This document shows, piece after piece, positions 15,931-22,063 of a DNA stretch of 38,757 nt; positions within the stretch are counted from its first letter, which is position 1, and each line of letters starts with the position of its first letter. A program made the translations under genes and the position numbers. The stretch covers positions 1-38,757 of the forward strand of contig JAIOPB010000048.1 in assembly GCA_021414105.1 (NCBI GenBank), read 5' to 3'. The notes below the pieces were generated by a model, which was not told the origin of the DNA, did no database searches, and was given only the letters and a program-made list of their open reading frames with translations. Origin of the DNA: Nitrosarchaeum sp. (GTDB lineage Archaea > Thermoproteota > Nitrososphaeria > Nitrososphaerales > Nitrosopumilaceae).

Positions 15931-16674
15931 TTAGTTGGATATTATGAATTTCCAAAGATATCCTTCGGTGTTTGTAGTTACTTCTAAGAGTAGTTGTTTT
16001 TGAGCCAACCCGCTAATCTGGGAGTTGCTAGTAGTGCTCTTACCCTCCAAATGATGAGATTTTGCAGCATCAATCCAAGCAGAGACGGACTCAAGATTAC
16101 CAGGTTTTTTGTCCTGCCAGCAATCACACACAAGTGATTCCACCATGACTTGATAAGTTGTCTTTATAGAATCAATCTGGGACAGGTATGGGTCTGTTTG
16201 GATTATTCCCAATACAACATTGGGAGAATTCACACTACCAATCATGTGAATATTTCCAAGAAAATTACCATCTGAATCTTCTAGTTCTGTTGATGTACAG
16301 TATTCAATTGAATTTTGTTTTTCATTATCACCATAGAAAGTACAATATTTTGCAATAGAAGCCCCTGAGATTTTTAATGCACTAGACATGGAGATTCCTT
16401 TTGCAGCAAGGGATGATTTCATAAGAGAGTTTGAATCAACATATGAAAAATTAATTGGTGTGATGAGTTTAGTTGGAACTGCAGTGTTGTTAGTTGGAAT
16501 GGCAGTTTCATTTGTGGGGTTTTCTCTGATTGGAATTGGTTCAATTATTGGTTTTTCATTTATTGGTTTTTCAGTTACTGTGATTGGCTTTTGATTAATG
16601 GGAACTAGTATAGTCATTAGAATTATTGCAATAGCAATTCCAGAAATAACAGGTATGAGAATTTTCTTGTTCAT
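15931..16674 (-). CDS. Membrane-anchored extracellular protein with Pro/Ile-rich spacer
   Basis: 247 residues. An N-terminal hydrophobic anchor (about 5-25) is followed by a low-complexity spacer (about 27-65) built from short repeats of the type EKPI/NEKPII/ENPTNETAIPTNN, then a globular domain of about 180 residues. Four cysteines are spread over the domain: KYCTFYG, EYCTS and CDCW. They may form disulfides outside the cell. The repeat is visible in DNA as repeated gattggttttt-like units. Its function is unknown. It is 43 bases downstream of the DUF192 gene on the same strand, so the pair may be co-transcribed exported proteins. Confidence 0.6.
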   Translation of the reverse strand: MNKKILIPVISGIAIAIILMTILVPINQKPITVTEKPINEKPIIEPIPIRENPTNETAIPTNNTAVPTKLITPINFSYVDSNSLMKSSLAAKGISMSSALKISGASIAKYCTFYGDNEKQNSIEYCTSTELEDSDGNFLGNIHMIGSVNSPNVVLGIIQTDPYLSQIDSIKTTYQVMVESLVCDCWQDKKPGNLESVSAWIDAAKSHHLEGKSTTSNSQISGLAQKQLLLEVTTNTEGYLWKFIISN

Positions 16675-16717
16675 TTTATTTGGTTGAATTATTATTATAA
16701 CATAAGGTTTTGCAATT

Positions 16718-17209
16718 CTAAATGGAAATTATATTTAGCTTTGAGTCTTTTGTAATGTGAAATTTATCTACAAATCCAGAAGTCACTTCTAAAATGTATA
16801 ATGCCTCACCATCAGGGGTGATGCTTTGGCAGGCCATAGTTTCAAGTGCGGTCTTGCATGGAGGAATATCTTTTTCTATATGGATAATGTTGCCGTCTTT
16901 ATCAAACCAGATCATATCTAGTGGAAATTGCATGTTTAGCATCCAAAGTGAGTAAATTCCTGCATTGTCAAAAACAAAGATCATTCCTTGGTTGTATGGT
17001 AGCTGATCCTGAAACATCAAGCCTCTGACACGTCTTGGCTCTGTATCGGCAACTTGTACCTCTAATGGAATATTATCTATTTTGATAGTGCCTCTTGGAA
17101 ATTCGACTGATTCGAGCTTGCTGTCACTTGGAATTGACATTATTCCTACAACTCCAATGATTGCAGCAGCTATTACCACTGGAACTAGAATCTGGGTTCG
17201 AGTTGCCAT
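16718..17209 (-). CDS. DUF192 family exported protein
   Basis: 163 residues: an N-terminal membrane anchor or signal (about 7-27), then the DUF192 domain. Family hallmarks are EVQVADTEPRRVRGLMFQ, MIFVFDN, LWMLNMQFPLDMIWFD, the Pro-Pro-Cys with downstream Cys (IPPCKTALETMAC) and ALYILEV. Its biochemical role is unsettled in general. The two cysteines in the middle loop may form a disulfide in the extracytoplasmic location implied by the anchor. The ATG at 17209 directly precedes a basic-hydrophobic signal, so the start is secure. Confidence 0.85.
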   Translation of the reverse strand: MATRTQILVPVVIAAAIIGVVGIMSIPSDSKLESVEFPRGTIKIDNIPLEVQVADTEPRRVRGLMFQDQLPYNQGMIFVFDNAGIYSLWMLNMQFPLDMIWFDKDGNIIHIEKDIPPCKTALETMACQSITPDGEALYILEVTSGFVDKFHITKDSKLNIISI

Positions 17210-17296
17210 GAAAAGAGTAATTTTTTCCTTTTAAAATACATTGTATTGGGTATTACCAAAGATAACCAGATCGTTTTTAGAGGTTTTTGTTTAAGG

Positions 17297-17602
17297 TTAT
17301 CGTCCTTTTTGACTAAATCCAGGAATGATTTTAAAGTTAAATGCAGAAGATGTTTGAAATTTTTTACCTGCTTTTTCCTTTTTTGATTCAGTGTTTGTGT
17401 ACCCTTCAATTTTGAAAATCTTGTCTACATGTGGTTTGGCTTTTTTATCCGTGTAAATGATGTTTGTTGGAGAAGTTTTTTTCTCTGCCTTTTTCTTTTT
17501 GGATTTTTCAGTATCTGCCGGGTTTTTTTGTGTCCATTTGATGTTGCCTGTGCCTGACAAAGAAGATTGTTCAAGCATATAATCACCTAATGATTTTCCC
17601 AT
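17297..17602 (-). CDS. Lysine-rich protein of unknown function (101 aa)
   Basis: A soluble, low-complexity protein with about a quarter lysine, including KSKKKKAEKKTS. A start MGKSLGDYMLEQSS and a C-terminal FNFKIIPGFSQKGR look conserved-type ends around a disordered middle. There are no cysteines or motifs. It could bind nucleic acid or ribosomes; nothing in the sequence proves it. Another minus-strand ORF (17185-17409) overlaps it in a different frame and is treated as a shadow because it is equally lysine-rich by frame shift. Upstream DNA is AT-rich. Confidence 0.55.
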   Translation of the reverse strand: MGKSLGDYMLEQSSLSGTGNIKWTQKNPADTEKSKKKKAEKKTSPTNIIYTDKKAKPHVDKIFKIEGYTNTESKKEKAGKKFQTSSAFNFKIIPGFSQKGR

Positions 17603-17902
17603 ACTCTTTCATTATTACTATGAACATAAGCGTATGGATCTAGAATCCATTTCCAATCTTAAAATAAATACGTCACAAACTACTTTTTAGCATGATAAAT
17701 AGGATTAGCTACTCAGATGTAGGCAAAGACTACTTAATCTGCAACTGCAAAAACAGTCGATGAATTGATGGTCCAAATAATAATTCAGATCAAAAATGAA
17801 CATAAAGAAATAGAATGAATACTGAAAATATCTCAAAAACAAAATCACTGATCAAAGAGATTAGCTAATAATCCTAGAAACTTAAGGATTTAGGAAAACT
17901 AA
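17603..17902. other. Intergenic region with no supported gene
   Basis: 300 bases of AT-rich DNA. The only reading frame of note is a 23-codon plus-strand ORF at 17692-17763 with a Cys-x-Cys near its end, too short to support. The first copy of a 22-bp direct repeat starts at 17878. No stable hairpin, tRNA or operator was seen. Confidence 0.5.
17878..17899. repeat. 22-bp direct repeat, copy 1
   Basis: AAACTTAAGGATTTAGGAAA plus AC occurs here and again, identical, at 17991-18012 (113 bases between starts). Each copy lies just downstream of a minus-strand stop codon: this one follows the 22-residue ORF at 17903-17971, the other follows the gene at 18025. It may be a duplicated 3' end or processing signal. 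Confidence 0.8.
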
Positions 17903-17971
17903 CTACTTTTTGGATTTAGCGTTATCTCGTGCCTTTGTTCTTTTTTTCGCTTTGTTTGATGTTTTACTCAT
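17903..17971 (-). CDS. Possible 22-residue highly basic peptide
   Basis: ATG at 17971 to TAG at 17903-17905, encoding MSKTSNKAKKRTKARDNAKS followed by two lysines. Ten of its 22 residues are Lys or Arg. It lies between the two copies of the 22-bp direct repeat, whose copy 2 is upstream of it. Such short basic peptides occur as ribosome- or nucleic-acid-associated proteins, but chance cannot be excluded. The repeat arrangement is the main reason to list it. Confidence 0.35.
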   Translation of the reverse strand: MSKTSNKAKKRTKARDNAKSKK

Positions 17972-17990
17972 CAATTTCTAAATTTTGTAT

Positions 17991-18012
17991 AAACTTAAGG
18001 ATTTAGGAAAAC
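17991..18012. repeat. 22-bp direct repeat, copy 2
   Basis: Identical to the copy at 17878-17899. It sits between the stop of the 83-residue gene (18025) and the start of the 22-residue basic ORF (17971), so it may serve as both 3' end of one and leader of the other. Confidence 0.8.
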
Positions 18013-18024
18013 AGAGTTTAGAAT

Positions 18025-18273
18025 CTAGTTTCCATCAAGAATTGATTGAAGTTTTTCTATGACAATATTATGAATTATGATTTCCATTGGAACTGATGAA
18101 TTAGTTACTATTTGTTGATTGTCTTTAATTGCTTTTTGTAATCTTTCTCTAATTTCTTGATCTTCAAAGATTTGCTGTCTCAATGAAAATGCTTCTTTTT
18201 GGTTCTTGACATAAATTTGGAGCCAATAATAACCTGTTTGACTATCGTCTATTTTTATTTCAGTTATCTTCAT
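18025..18273 (-). CDS. Small protein of unknown function (82 aa)
   Basis: The ATG at 18273 gives MKITEIKIDDSQTGYYWLQI, continuing with an amphipathic helix (KNQKEAFSLRQQIFEDQEIRERLQKAIKDN) and ending in a hydrophobic strand and helix. A TTG at 18288 would add five residues; the ATG is preferred because the beta strand starts right after it. The domain looks like a small alpha/beta fold. No family is recognised. The gene is followed by the second copy of the 22-bp repeat. Confidence 0.5.
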   Translation of the reverse strand: MKITEIKIDDSQTGYYWLQIYVKNQKEAFSLRQQIFEDQEIRERLQKAIKDNQQIVTNSSVPMEIIIHNIVIEKLQSILDGN

Positions 18274-18350
18274 AGCATTATTTCTCAAATTACTATTTTA
18301 ACTATAGTTTGCCAAATCAAAATGCCTCTAAGAAATACCACAGAATTACT

Positions 18351-18464
18351 TTACTCTGTTTTGAATTTCAAATTACAAGTGGGACAAAACCAAGATACTG
18401 CCTCACCTTGTTCTCGAAACATCATTCCAGAACATTTAGGACACTGTCCAATTTCCTCGCTCAC
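18351..18464 (-). CDS. 37-residue zinc-ribbon protein
   Basis: A GTG start at 18464 gives MSEEIGQCPKCSGMMFREQG, then a Trp-Phe and CPTCNLKF, ending KTE at TAA 18351-18353. The two CPxC knuckles 16 residues apart are a clear single zinc ribbon. Proteins of this size may be transcription or translation accessory factors. The plus-strand ORFs covering the same DNA (18199-18492 and 18309-18638) are shadows. The 77-base gap to the 82-residue gene downstream leaves their transcription independent or joint. Confidence 0.7.
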   Translation of the reverse strand: MSEEIGQCPKCSGMMFREQGEAVSWFCPTCNLKFKTE

Positions 18465-18529
18465 AAATTTTCTAAATTTAGTACAGACATAAGTATTTCA
18501 AAAAATAACACAAAGACAAAAAAGAATAC

Positions 18530-18648
18530 AACGAGGAAACAATGGAAATTCAAAACGAATTTTGAGTGCTTCCACCCTTTTCGTCTCTTTTCCTTACTGT
18601 TCTCCAGCTATGACAGTTCCTCGTCGGGTATGCTATGACTGGATGATA
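18530..18648 (-). ncRNA. Weak candidate structured RNA
   Basis: A patch of higher G+C (about 18565-18645) in very AT-rich DNA. It carries two copies of GCTATGAC (18607-18614 and 18632-18639) framed by CCAG and CTGG. In minus sense it is followed by TCAAAA-TTCG-TTTTGA, a six-pair hairpin with a UUCG loop (18551-18566). No open frame there looks like protein. The strand is guessed from the hairpin and upstream AT-rich box. Confidence 0.25.
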
Positions 18649-18810
18649 TTAAAGTTATTCTAGATAATTATATTACATTTGTCAGGAAAAAGATAATATT
18701 TTCAAATAAATGTAAAAATAGCAAGTGAAAGTCAATACTTACAATTTTTAATAGAAAATATATCAAAAATTATATTAAATAAAGATCAACATCATAAATT
18801 TTCATGTTAA
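18649..18810. other. AT-rich intergenic DNA
   Basis: About 160 bases of extreme A+T content between the two RNA candidates. No ORF, hairpin or repeat of note was seen; it probably holds promoter elements for the flanking transcripts. Confidence 0.5.
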
Positions 18811-18821
18811 TTTTTAAATAG
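18811..18821 (+). promoter_or_regulatory. TATA box for the 18842-18973 RNA
   Basis: TTTTTAAATAG lies about 26 bases before the first predicted base of the RNA candidate, the normal archaeal TATA-to-start distance. No protein-coding start follows on this strand, which supports a non-coding transcript. Confidence 0.55.
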
Positions 18822-18841
18822 TTGAACTTATTATACATACC

Positions 18842-18973
18842 ATGTCGATAAGTGTTTCGACTGAATAAACTGCGTGACCCTGCAGAACGAAAAAGGCAAT
18901 CAGGCGTTTAACGTCCTGACCACGAGAGGAAATCTCTCTATGTTCTGCAATTAAGGGTTACGCCTTTTTGTTT
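18842..18973 (+). ncRNA. Candidate free-standing structured RNA (multi-branched)
   Basis: A markedly G+C-richer island with nested pairings read by eye. A 5' hairpin pairs 18844-18848 with 18857-18861. A 10-bp closing stem pairs 18872-18881 with 18954-18963. It continues as a 7-bp stem, 18882-18888 with 18942-18948, across a five-base bulge. Inside are two hairpins, 18900-18907 with 18911-18919 (three-base loop, one bulge) and 18924-18928 with 18934-18938 (GAAAU loop). The 3' end runs into a U-rich tail (18965-18973). AAAAAGGC at 18890-18897 can also pair with GCCTTTTT at 18962-18969, as a pseudoknot or switch. No coding frame exists and no known family (5S, SRP, RNase P, tRNA) fits. The next plus-strand gene is 1.7 kb away, so a cis-riboswitch is unlikely. 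Confidence 0.6.
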
Positions 18974-18975
18974 TC
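18965..18975 (+). terminator. U-rich terminator of the RNA candidate
   Basis: TTTTTGTTTTC follows immediately after the closing stem. Archaeal RNA polymerase stops on such T-tracts. Confidence 0.5.
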
Positions 18976-19146
18976 CAGAATCAAAATCAGATCATATTAA
19001 ATGATAAAATGATGTATTTTATCTCGAGATTCTACAAACTGTATGTTTGTCATTCTAGCAAAGACAAGAATCTCAAAATAATTGAATATATTTCTAAAAA
19101 TAATAATTAAAGATCTATTTTTATGCTAGAAATGCGTAATAGTATT

Positions 19147-19265
19147 TGGAAAGCTGACACAATTTCCTATTGTCAAATGTTGGCATCAGTTTGCTGGCCT
19201 TTGCTTACTGCAGGGCTATGCAAAGGTTGATCCGCAAAAGTCAGCTTCCCACCTTTACAATAGGA
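19147..19265. ncRNA. Second candidate structured RNA
   Basis: Another G+C-richer island without a reading frame. A closing stem pairs 19148-19158 with 19240-19249 (one bulged A). Inside are a hairpin 19159-19163 with 19169-19173 and a 7-bp stem 19198-19204 with 19220-19226. The bases 19165-19173 can instead pair with 19257-19265 (nine pairs), an alternative to the first hairpin. AT boxes that could be promoters exist on both sides, so the strand is left open. It lies 44 bases beyond the stop of the minus-strand MFS gene and could be part of that mRNA's 3' end. Confidence 0.4.
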
Positions 19266-19308
19266 TTTCTAAATTAGCACAATTCAAAAAACAAATTTTA
19301 AAATACAA

Positions 19309-20583
19309 TTAGAGATCAACATCTTGGGTTTCTCTGCTAAGTAGTGTGGGTATTATTAGAATTATTGCACCAATTATAATATTGATGCCAAGTGCAATAG
19401 GAATCATTTGTTTTGGAACACTAGACATTAGATATAATGCAATTAGTGGAGACCAAGAACCAAAAATCAATCCAGCGTTATATGAAAATCCTGCAGCGCT
19501 GTTTCGTATCTGGGTTGGGAATCTTTCTGAAAAATATGCAGGGATGGGTCCTGATGCAGTTGATATGACAAATGCAAATACTATAACATACAATACCAAC
19601 CCATAGACATTATCTAAGATTGCACTTGCAAGTGGAATTGAAATCAATATAGAAGCAAATACAAAAAGGAGCATTGACTTTTTTCGCCCAATTTTTTGCG
19701 ATAGCCAGCCAGTAAGAATCATCCCAACCCAAGATGATGCAGTAGCATAAATCATAATTAGCGCTATTTGCTCTTTTTGAAAATTACCAAATTGTTCCAG
19801 ATATGTAGGCAAGATGCTAATTGAACCATGATACATGTAGACAAGGCCAGTCATTATTGCGGCACAGAGTAAAAACTCCTTTCGATGTATTCCAAAAACA
19901 ATGCTTCGAAGTGGGGTCTTTTCAAGCCCATTTTCTTTGTTCTTTTTTATCCATAATGGGGATTCAGCCATGCTGAGTCTTACAAAAAGTGCAACAAAGC
20001 CTGGAATTATGCCTGTAAAAAAGAGGATTCGCCAACCAAATTCCTCAAAGAGATGTCCTGGAAAAATAATAGTTATGATTTGAAACGATATTGCAGCCAA
20101 AAGAAAGCCAAATGAGAATCCACTCTGCAAAAAACCAGACAGCAATCCTCTTTTCTGTTTTGGAATGCTTTCAATTGTCAGTACAGCACCGCTGCCCCAC
20201 TCACCACCAGCAAAGATTCCCTGAATTAGACGAACCAGTATCAAAAGAATTGGTGCCAATACTCCAACAACTGCATATGTTGGCAACAGTCCAACTGCAA
20301 ATGTTGCAACAGAAAATCCTAGTATTGTAATAATCATAGATTTTTTTCTACCAAACTTGTCGCCATAAATTCCAAAAATCACAGAACCAAGCGGTCTCAT
20401 TATTAGTGTGACTGTATATGATGCAAATGTTGCAAGTATACTAAACACAGGATCCTGAGATGGGAAAAATAATTGGCTAATCGAAGGAACAACTAAAAGC
20501 ATCAACACAATGTCGTATCCATCCAAAGACCATCCAAGAAATGAACCGATGGCAATTTTTTTCTGAGCTACAGTTAAACTCAA
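19309..20583 (-). CDS. MFS transporter, metabolite:H+ symporter type
   Basis: 424 residues with 12 membrane helices. Family signs are GWSLDGYDIVL in the first helix, RPLGSVIFGIYGDKFGRKKSM (the loop 2-3 motif of the major facilitator superfamily), GIFAGGEWGSGA in helix 4 and the repeated motif GWLSQKIGRKKSM in the second half. The Gly-Tyr-Asp in helix 1 and the loop signature recall the carboxylate/aromatic-acid symporters (sugar-transporter-like PF00083 group). The substrate is probably an organic acid or amino-acid-like solute, not determinable here. An AT-rich TATA-like box (about 20598-20612) precedes the ATG. Operon partners are absent. Confidence 0.88.
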   Translation of the reverse strand: MSLTVAQKKIAIGSFLGWSLDGYDIVLMLLVVPSISQLFFPSQDPVFSILATFASYTVTLIMRPLGSVIFGIYGDKFGRKKSMIITILGFSVATFAVGLLPTYAVVGVLAPILLILVRLIQGIFAGGEWGSGAVLTIESIPKQKRGLLSGFLQSGFSFGFLLAAISFQIITIIFPGHLFEEFGWRILFFTGIIPGFVALFVRLSMAESPLWIKKNKENGLEKTPLRSIVFGIHRKEFLLCAAIMTGLVYMYHGSISILPTYLEQFGNFQKEQIALIMIYATASSWVGMILTGWLSQKIGRKKSMLLFVFASILISIPLASAILDNVYGLVLYVIVFAFVISTASGPIPAYFSERFPTQIRNSAAGFSYNAGLIFGSWSPLIALYLMSSVPKQMIPIALGINIIIGAIILIIPTLLSRETQDVDL

Positions 20584-20685
20584 TAAAATATTTTCAGTCT
20601 AGTTGTATATAGGCTTAGATTTTAAAATAGAAAATAAAGTTCACATGGTAGAAATAGAGAAACACCTGAACAAATAGAATAAGGC

Positions 20686-21075
20686 ATGCCAGAAATTAAT
20701 ATCAAAGAATATGAAAAAAGATGCCAGGACATACTGGAAGATGACGAAGTAAGATTTGCAGGATTATTAGACGAATTTGGGAAACTACTTGCTGGAGGGT
20801 ATAAACAAAATATCAACCCAAGGTTGACAGAAGAGCAGCATGATTCAGTGCGTAAAGAATTGGCAAGTAGAGTTGCAAAAAGAAAAAAATACGACATAGA
20901 ATTGGGGCATGTGAAATATTCTGCATCTCGCAGAGAACATGTTGTAATAATGAGTTTTCCAATTTATGAAAAAGTAATAATGATAGTGGCAGAACCGCAC
21001 GTAAACATTGACAGATTGGCATTTAGAATAATAGAAAAACTAGGAAGTCAATGGGGCGAGTTTTTTGGAAAATAA
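20686..21075 (+). CDS. Small alpha/beta protein of a thaumarchaeal family (paralogue 1)
   Basis: 129 residues starting MPEINIKEYEKRCQDIL. The pattern, a helix, VRFAGLLDEFGKLLAGGY, a long helical insertion, then strands GHVKYSASRREHVVIMSFPI and VIMIVAEPHVNI and a terminal helix, resembles roadblock/LC7-like folds. It shares order and key positions with the 126-residue protein at 28766-29146. I recall such proteins only as an uncharacterised archaeal family. They may act as small signalling adaptors, as roadblock proteins do with GTPases, but no GTPase is adjacent. Confidence 0.65.
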   Translation: MPEINIKEYEKRCQDILEDDEVRFAGLLDEFGKLLAGGYKQNINPRLTEEQHDSVRKELASRVAKRKKYDIELGHVKYSASRREHVVIMSFPIYEKVIMIVAEPHVNIDRLAFRIIEKLGSQWGEFFGK

Positions 21076-21123
21076 ATTTCAGAGTTTAAAAGAATTGTAA
21101 TTTTCAATATGAATATTTAGCAA

Positions 21124-21468
21124 CTACATCACAGTGCTTTTGAAATCATTTATTGTGGAAATAGTATGCTTTGTCTCATGACCAATATCATGAATAGTTG
21201 CACCGTTGTATTTTTTTTCAAGAATTTTTCCAGTTGCCATTAGCGCTATGCCTATCGGAGTAGTCACTGGTTCTGGAGCTAAAACTAGAGCCACCCCAAT
21301 TTTTTGCATCTTTTTTCCTGGCGATGATGCCTTTTGTAAAGATCTCATAGATCTAGCAGTTCCTTTATCATCTATCTTTGACATATCTGTGTATAGAGAG
21401 GCTCTTCTTTTAGCAGAATCAGAAACCTTGCGTAGTTTTTCTAGCCGTATCTTTAGATGGTCAACCAT
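21124..21468 (-). CDS. Protein of unknown function with glycine/alanine hydrophobic hairpin
   Basis: 114 residues. A basic N-terminal helix (MVDHLKIRLEKLRKVSDSAKRR) and a charged middle precede a hydrophobic Gly/Ala/Pro stretch, GVALVLAPEPVTTPIGIALM, about 20 residues long, then a His-rich helical end (HDIGHETKH). The hydrophobic part could be a buried or membrane-dipping hairpin. No family is recognised. It stands alone between the small alpha/beta protein and the MntR-like regulator. Confidence 0.5.
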   Translation of the reverse strand: MVDHLKIRLEKLRKVSDSAKRRASLYTDMSKIDDKGTARSMRSLQKASSPGKKMQKIGVALVLAPEPVTTPIGIALMATGKILEKKYNGATIHDIGHETKHTISTINDFKSTVM

Positions 21469-21598
21469 GACAGTTAGTCATTTAGAAAAAATTAGTTAAG
21501 ATTCAATGATCAATATCGATTACCGACAAGTCAATAAAGAGTAACTAGGAATAAGGGACATCCAATTATACTAGGTTTAGATTAGATACAAAGACACA

Positions 21599-22063
21599 TT
21601 GAAGACAAAAAATTCCAAGAGACTAGAGTCAATTAAGGCAGCTCATCAGTCAAGAAGAGCAAGCTACAGTACAAGAATGGAAGACTATCTAGAGGTAATT
21701 TCAGAATTGGTGGAATTAAAAGGGTATGCTACAACGTTGGATATTTCACGATACATGAATGTAAGTGCACCAAGTGTTACAAAGATGCTACAGAGATTAG
21801 AAGAAAACAAACTATTAGAATATGAGAAATATCATGGGATTAATCTGACAGATAAAGGCATGCAAATAGCTTATGAGATAAGACAAAATCACGGAATTTT
21901 GTTGGAGTTTTTTGAGATTTTAGGGGTAAATCATGAAACTGCAAATAAAGATACAGAGGGAATTGAGCATCATTTGAATCCAAAAACAATAAAACAATTA
22001 AGAAAATTCATTACATTTCTAAAATCAAACCCAAAAGTTTTAGAGAATTTTAAAAATCCTTGA
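21599..22063 (+). CDS. MntR/DtxR-family metal-dependent transcription regulator
   Basis: 154 residues, without the C-terminal SH3/FeoA domain. A winged helix (TTLDISRYMNVSAPSVTKMLQRLEENKLLEYEKYHGINLT) is followed by the dimerisation domain. All six metal ligands of Bacillus MntR are matched with a constant offset of 21: Asp29, Glu32, His98, Glu120, Glu123 and His124 here for 8, 11, 77, 99, 102 and 103 there. Metal preference is therefore probably Mn2+ or a similar ion. The TTG start adds a basic 21-residue N-terminal extension; ATG 21677 would instead start at MEDYLE. The 3' end overlaps the PIN-KH gene by 14 bases, convergent. Likely targets, metal transporters, are not in the window. Confidence 0.85.
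   Translation: MKTKNSKRLESIKAAHQSRRASYSTRMEDYLEVISELVELKGYATTLDISRYMNVSAPSVTKMLQRLEENKLLEYEKYHGINLTDKGMQIAYEIRQNHGILLEFFEILGVNHETANKDTEGIEHHLNPKTIKQLRKFITFLKSNPKVLENFKNP

Noticed and set aside
17191-17205. tRNA-like GGTTCGAGT sequence
   Set aside because: It is inside the DUF192 coding start and no acceptor stem or anticodon arm surrounds it.
17185-17409. A lysine-rich ORF overlapping the 101-residue protein
   Set aside because: It is a frame-shifted reading of the same A-rich DNA, without conserved-looking ends.
18309-18638. Plus-strand ORFs over the small zinc-ribbon gene
   Set aside because: Composition is that of the complement of a zinc-ribbon gene; the minus strand reads CPKC and CPTC clearly.
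18842-18973. A cis-acting riboswitch
   Set aside because: No gene starts downstream on this strand for about 1.7 kb, so a stand-alone RNA is preferred.
21540-21598. Possible DtxR/MntR operator upstream of the regulator gene (CTAG...TTAG)
   Set aside because: Too imperfect a palindrome to support in AT-rich DNA.
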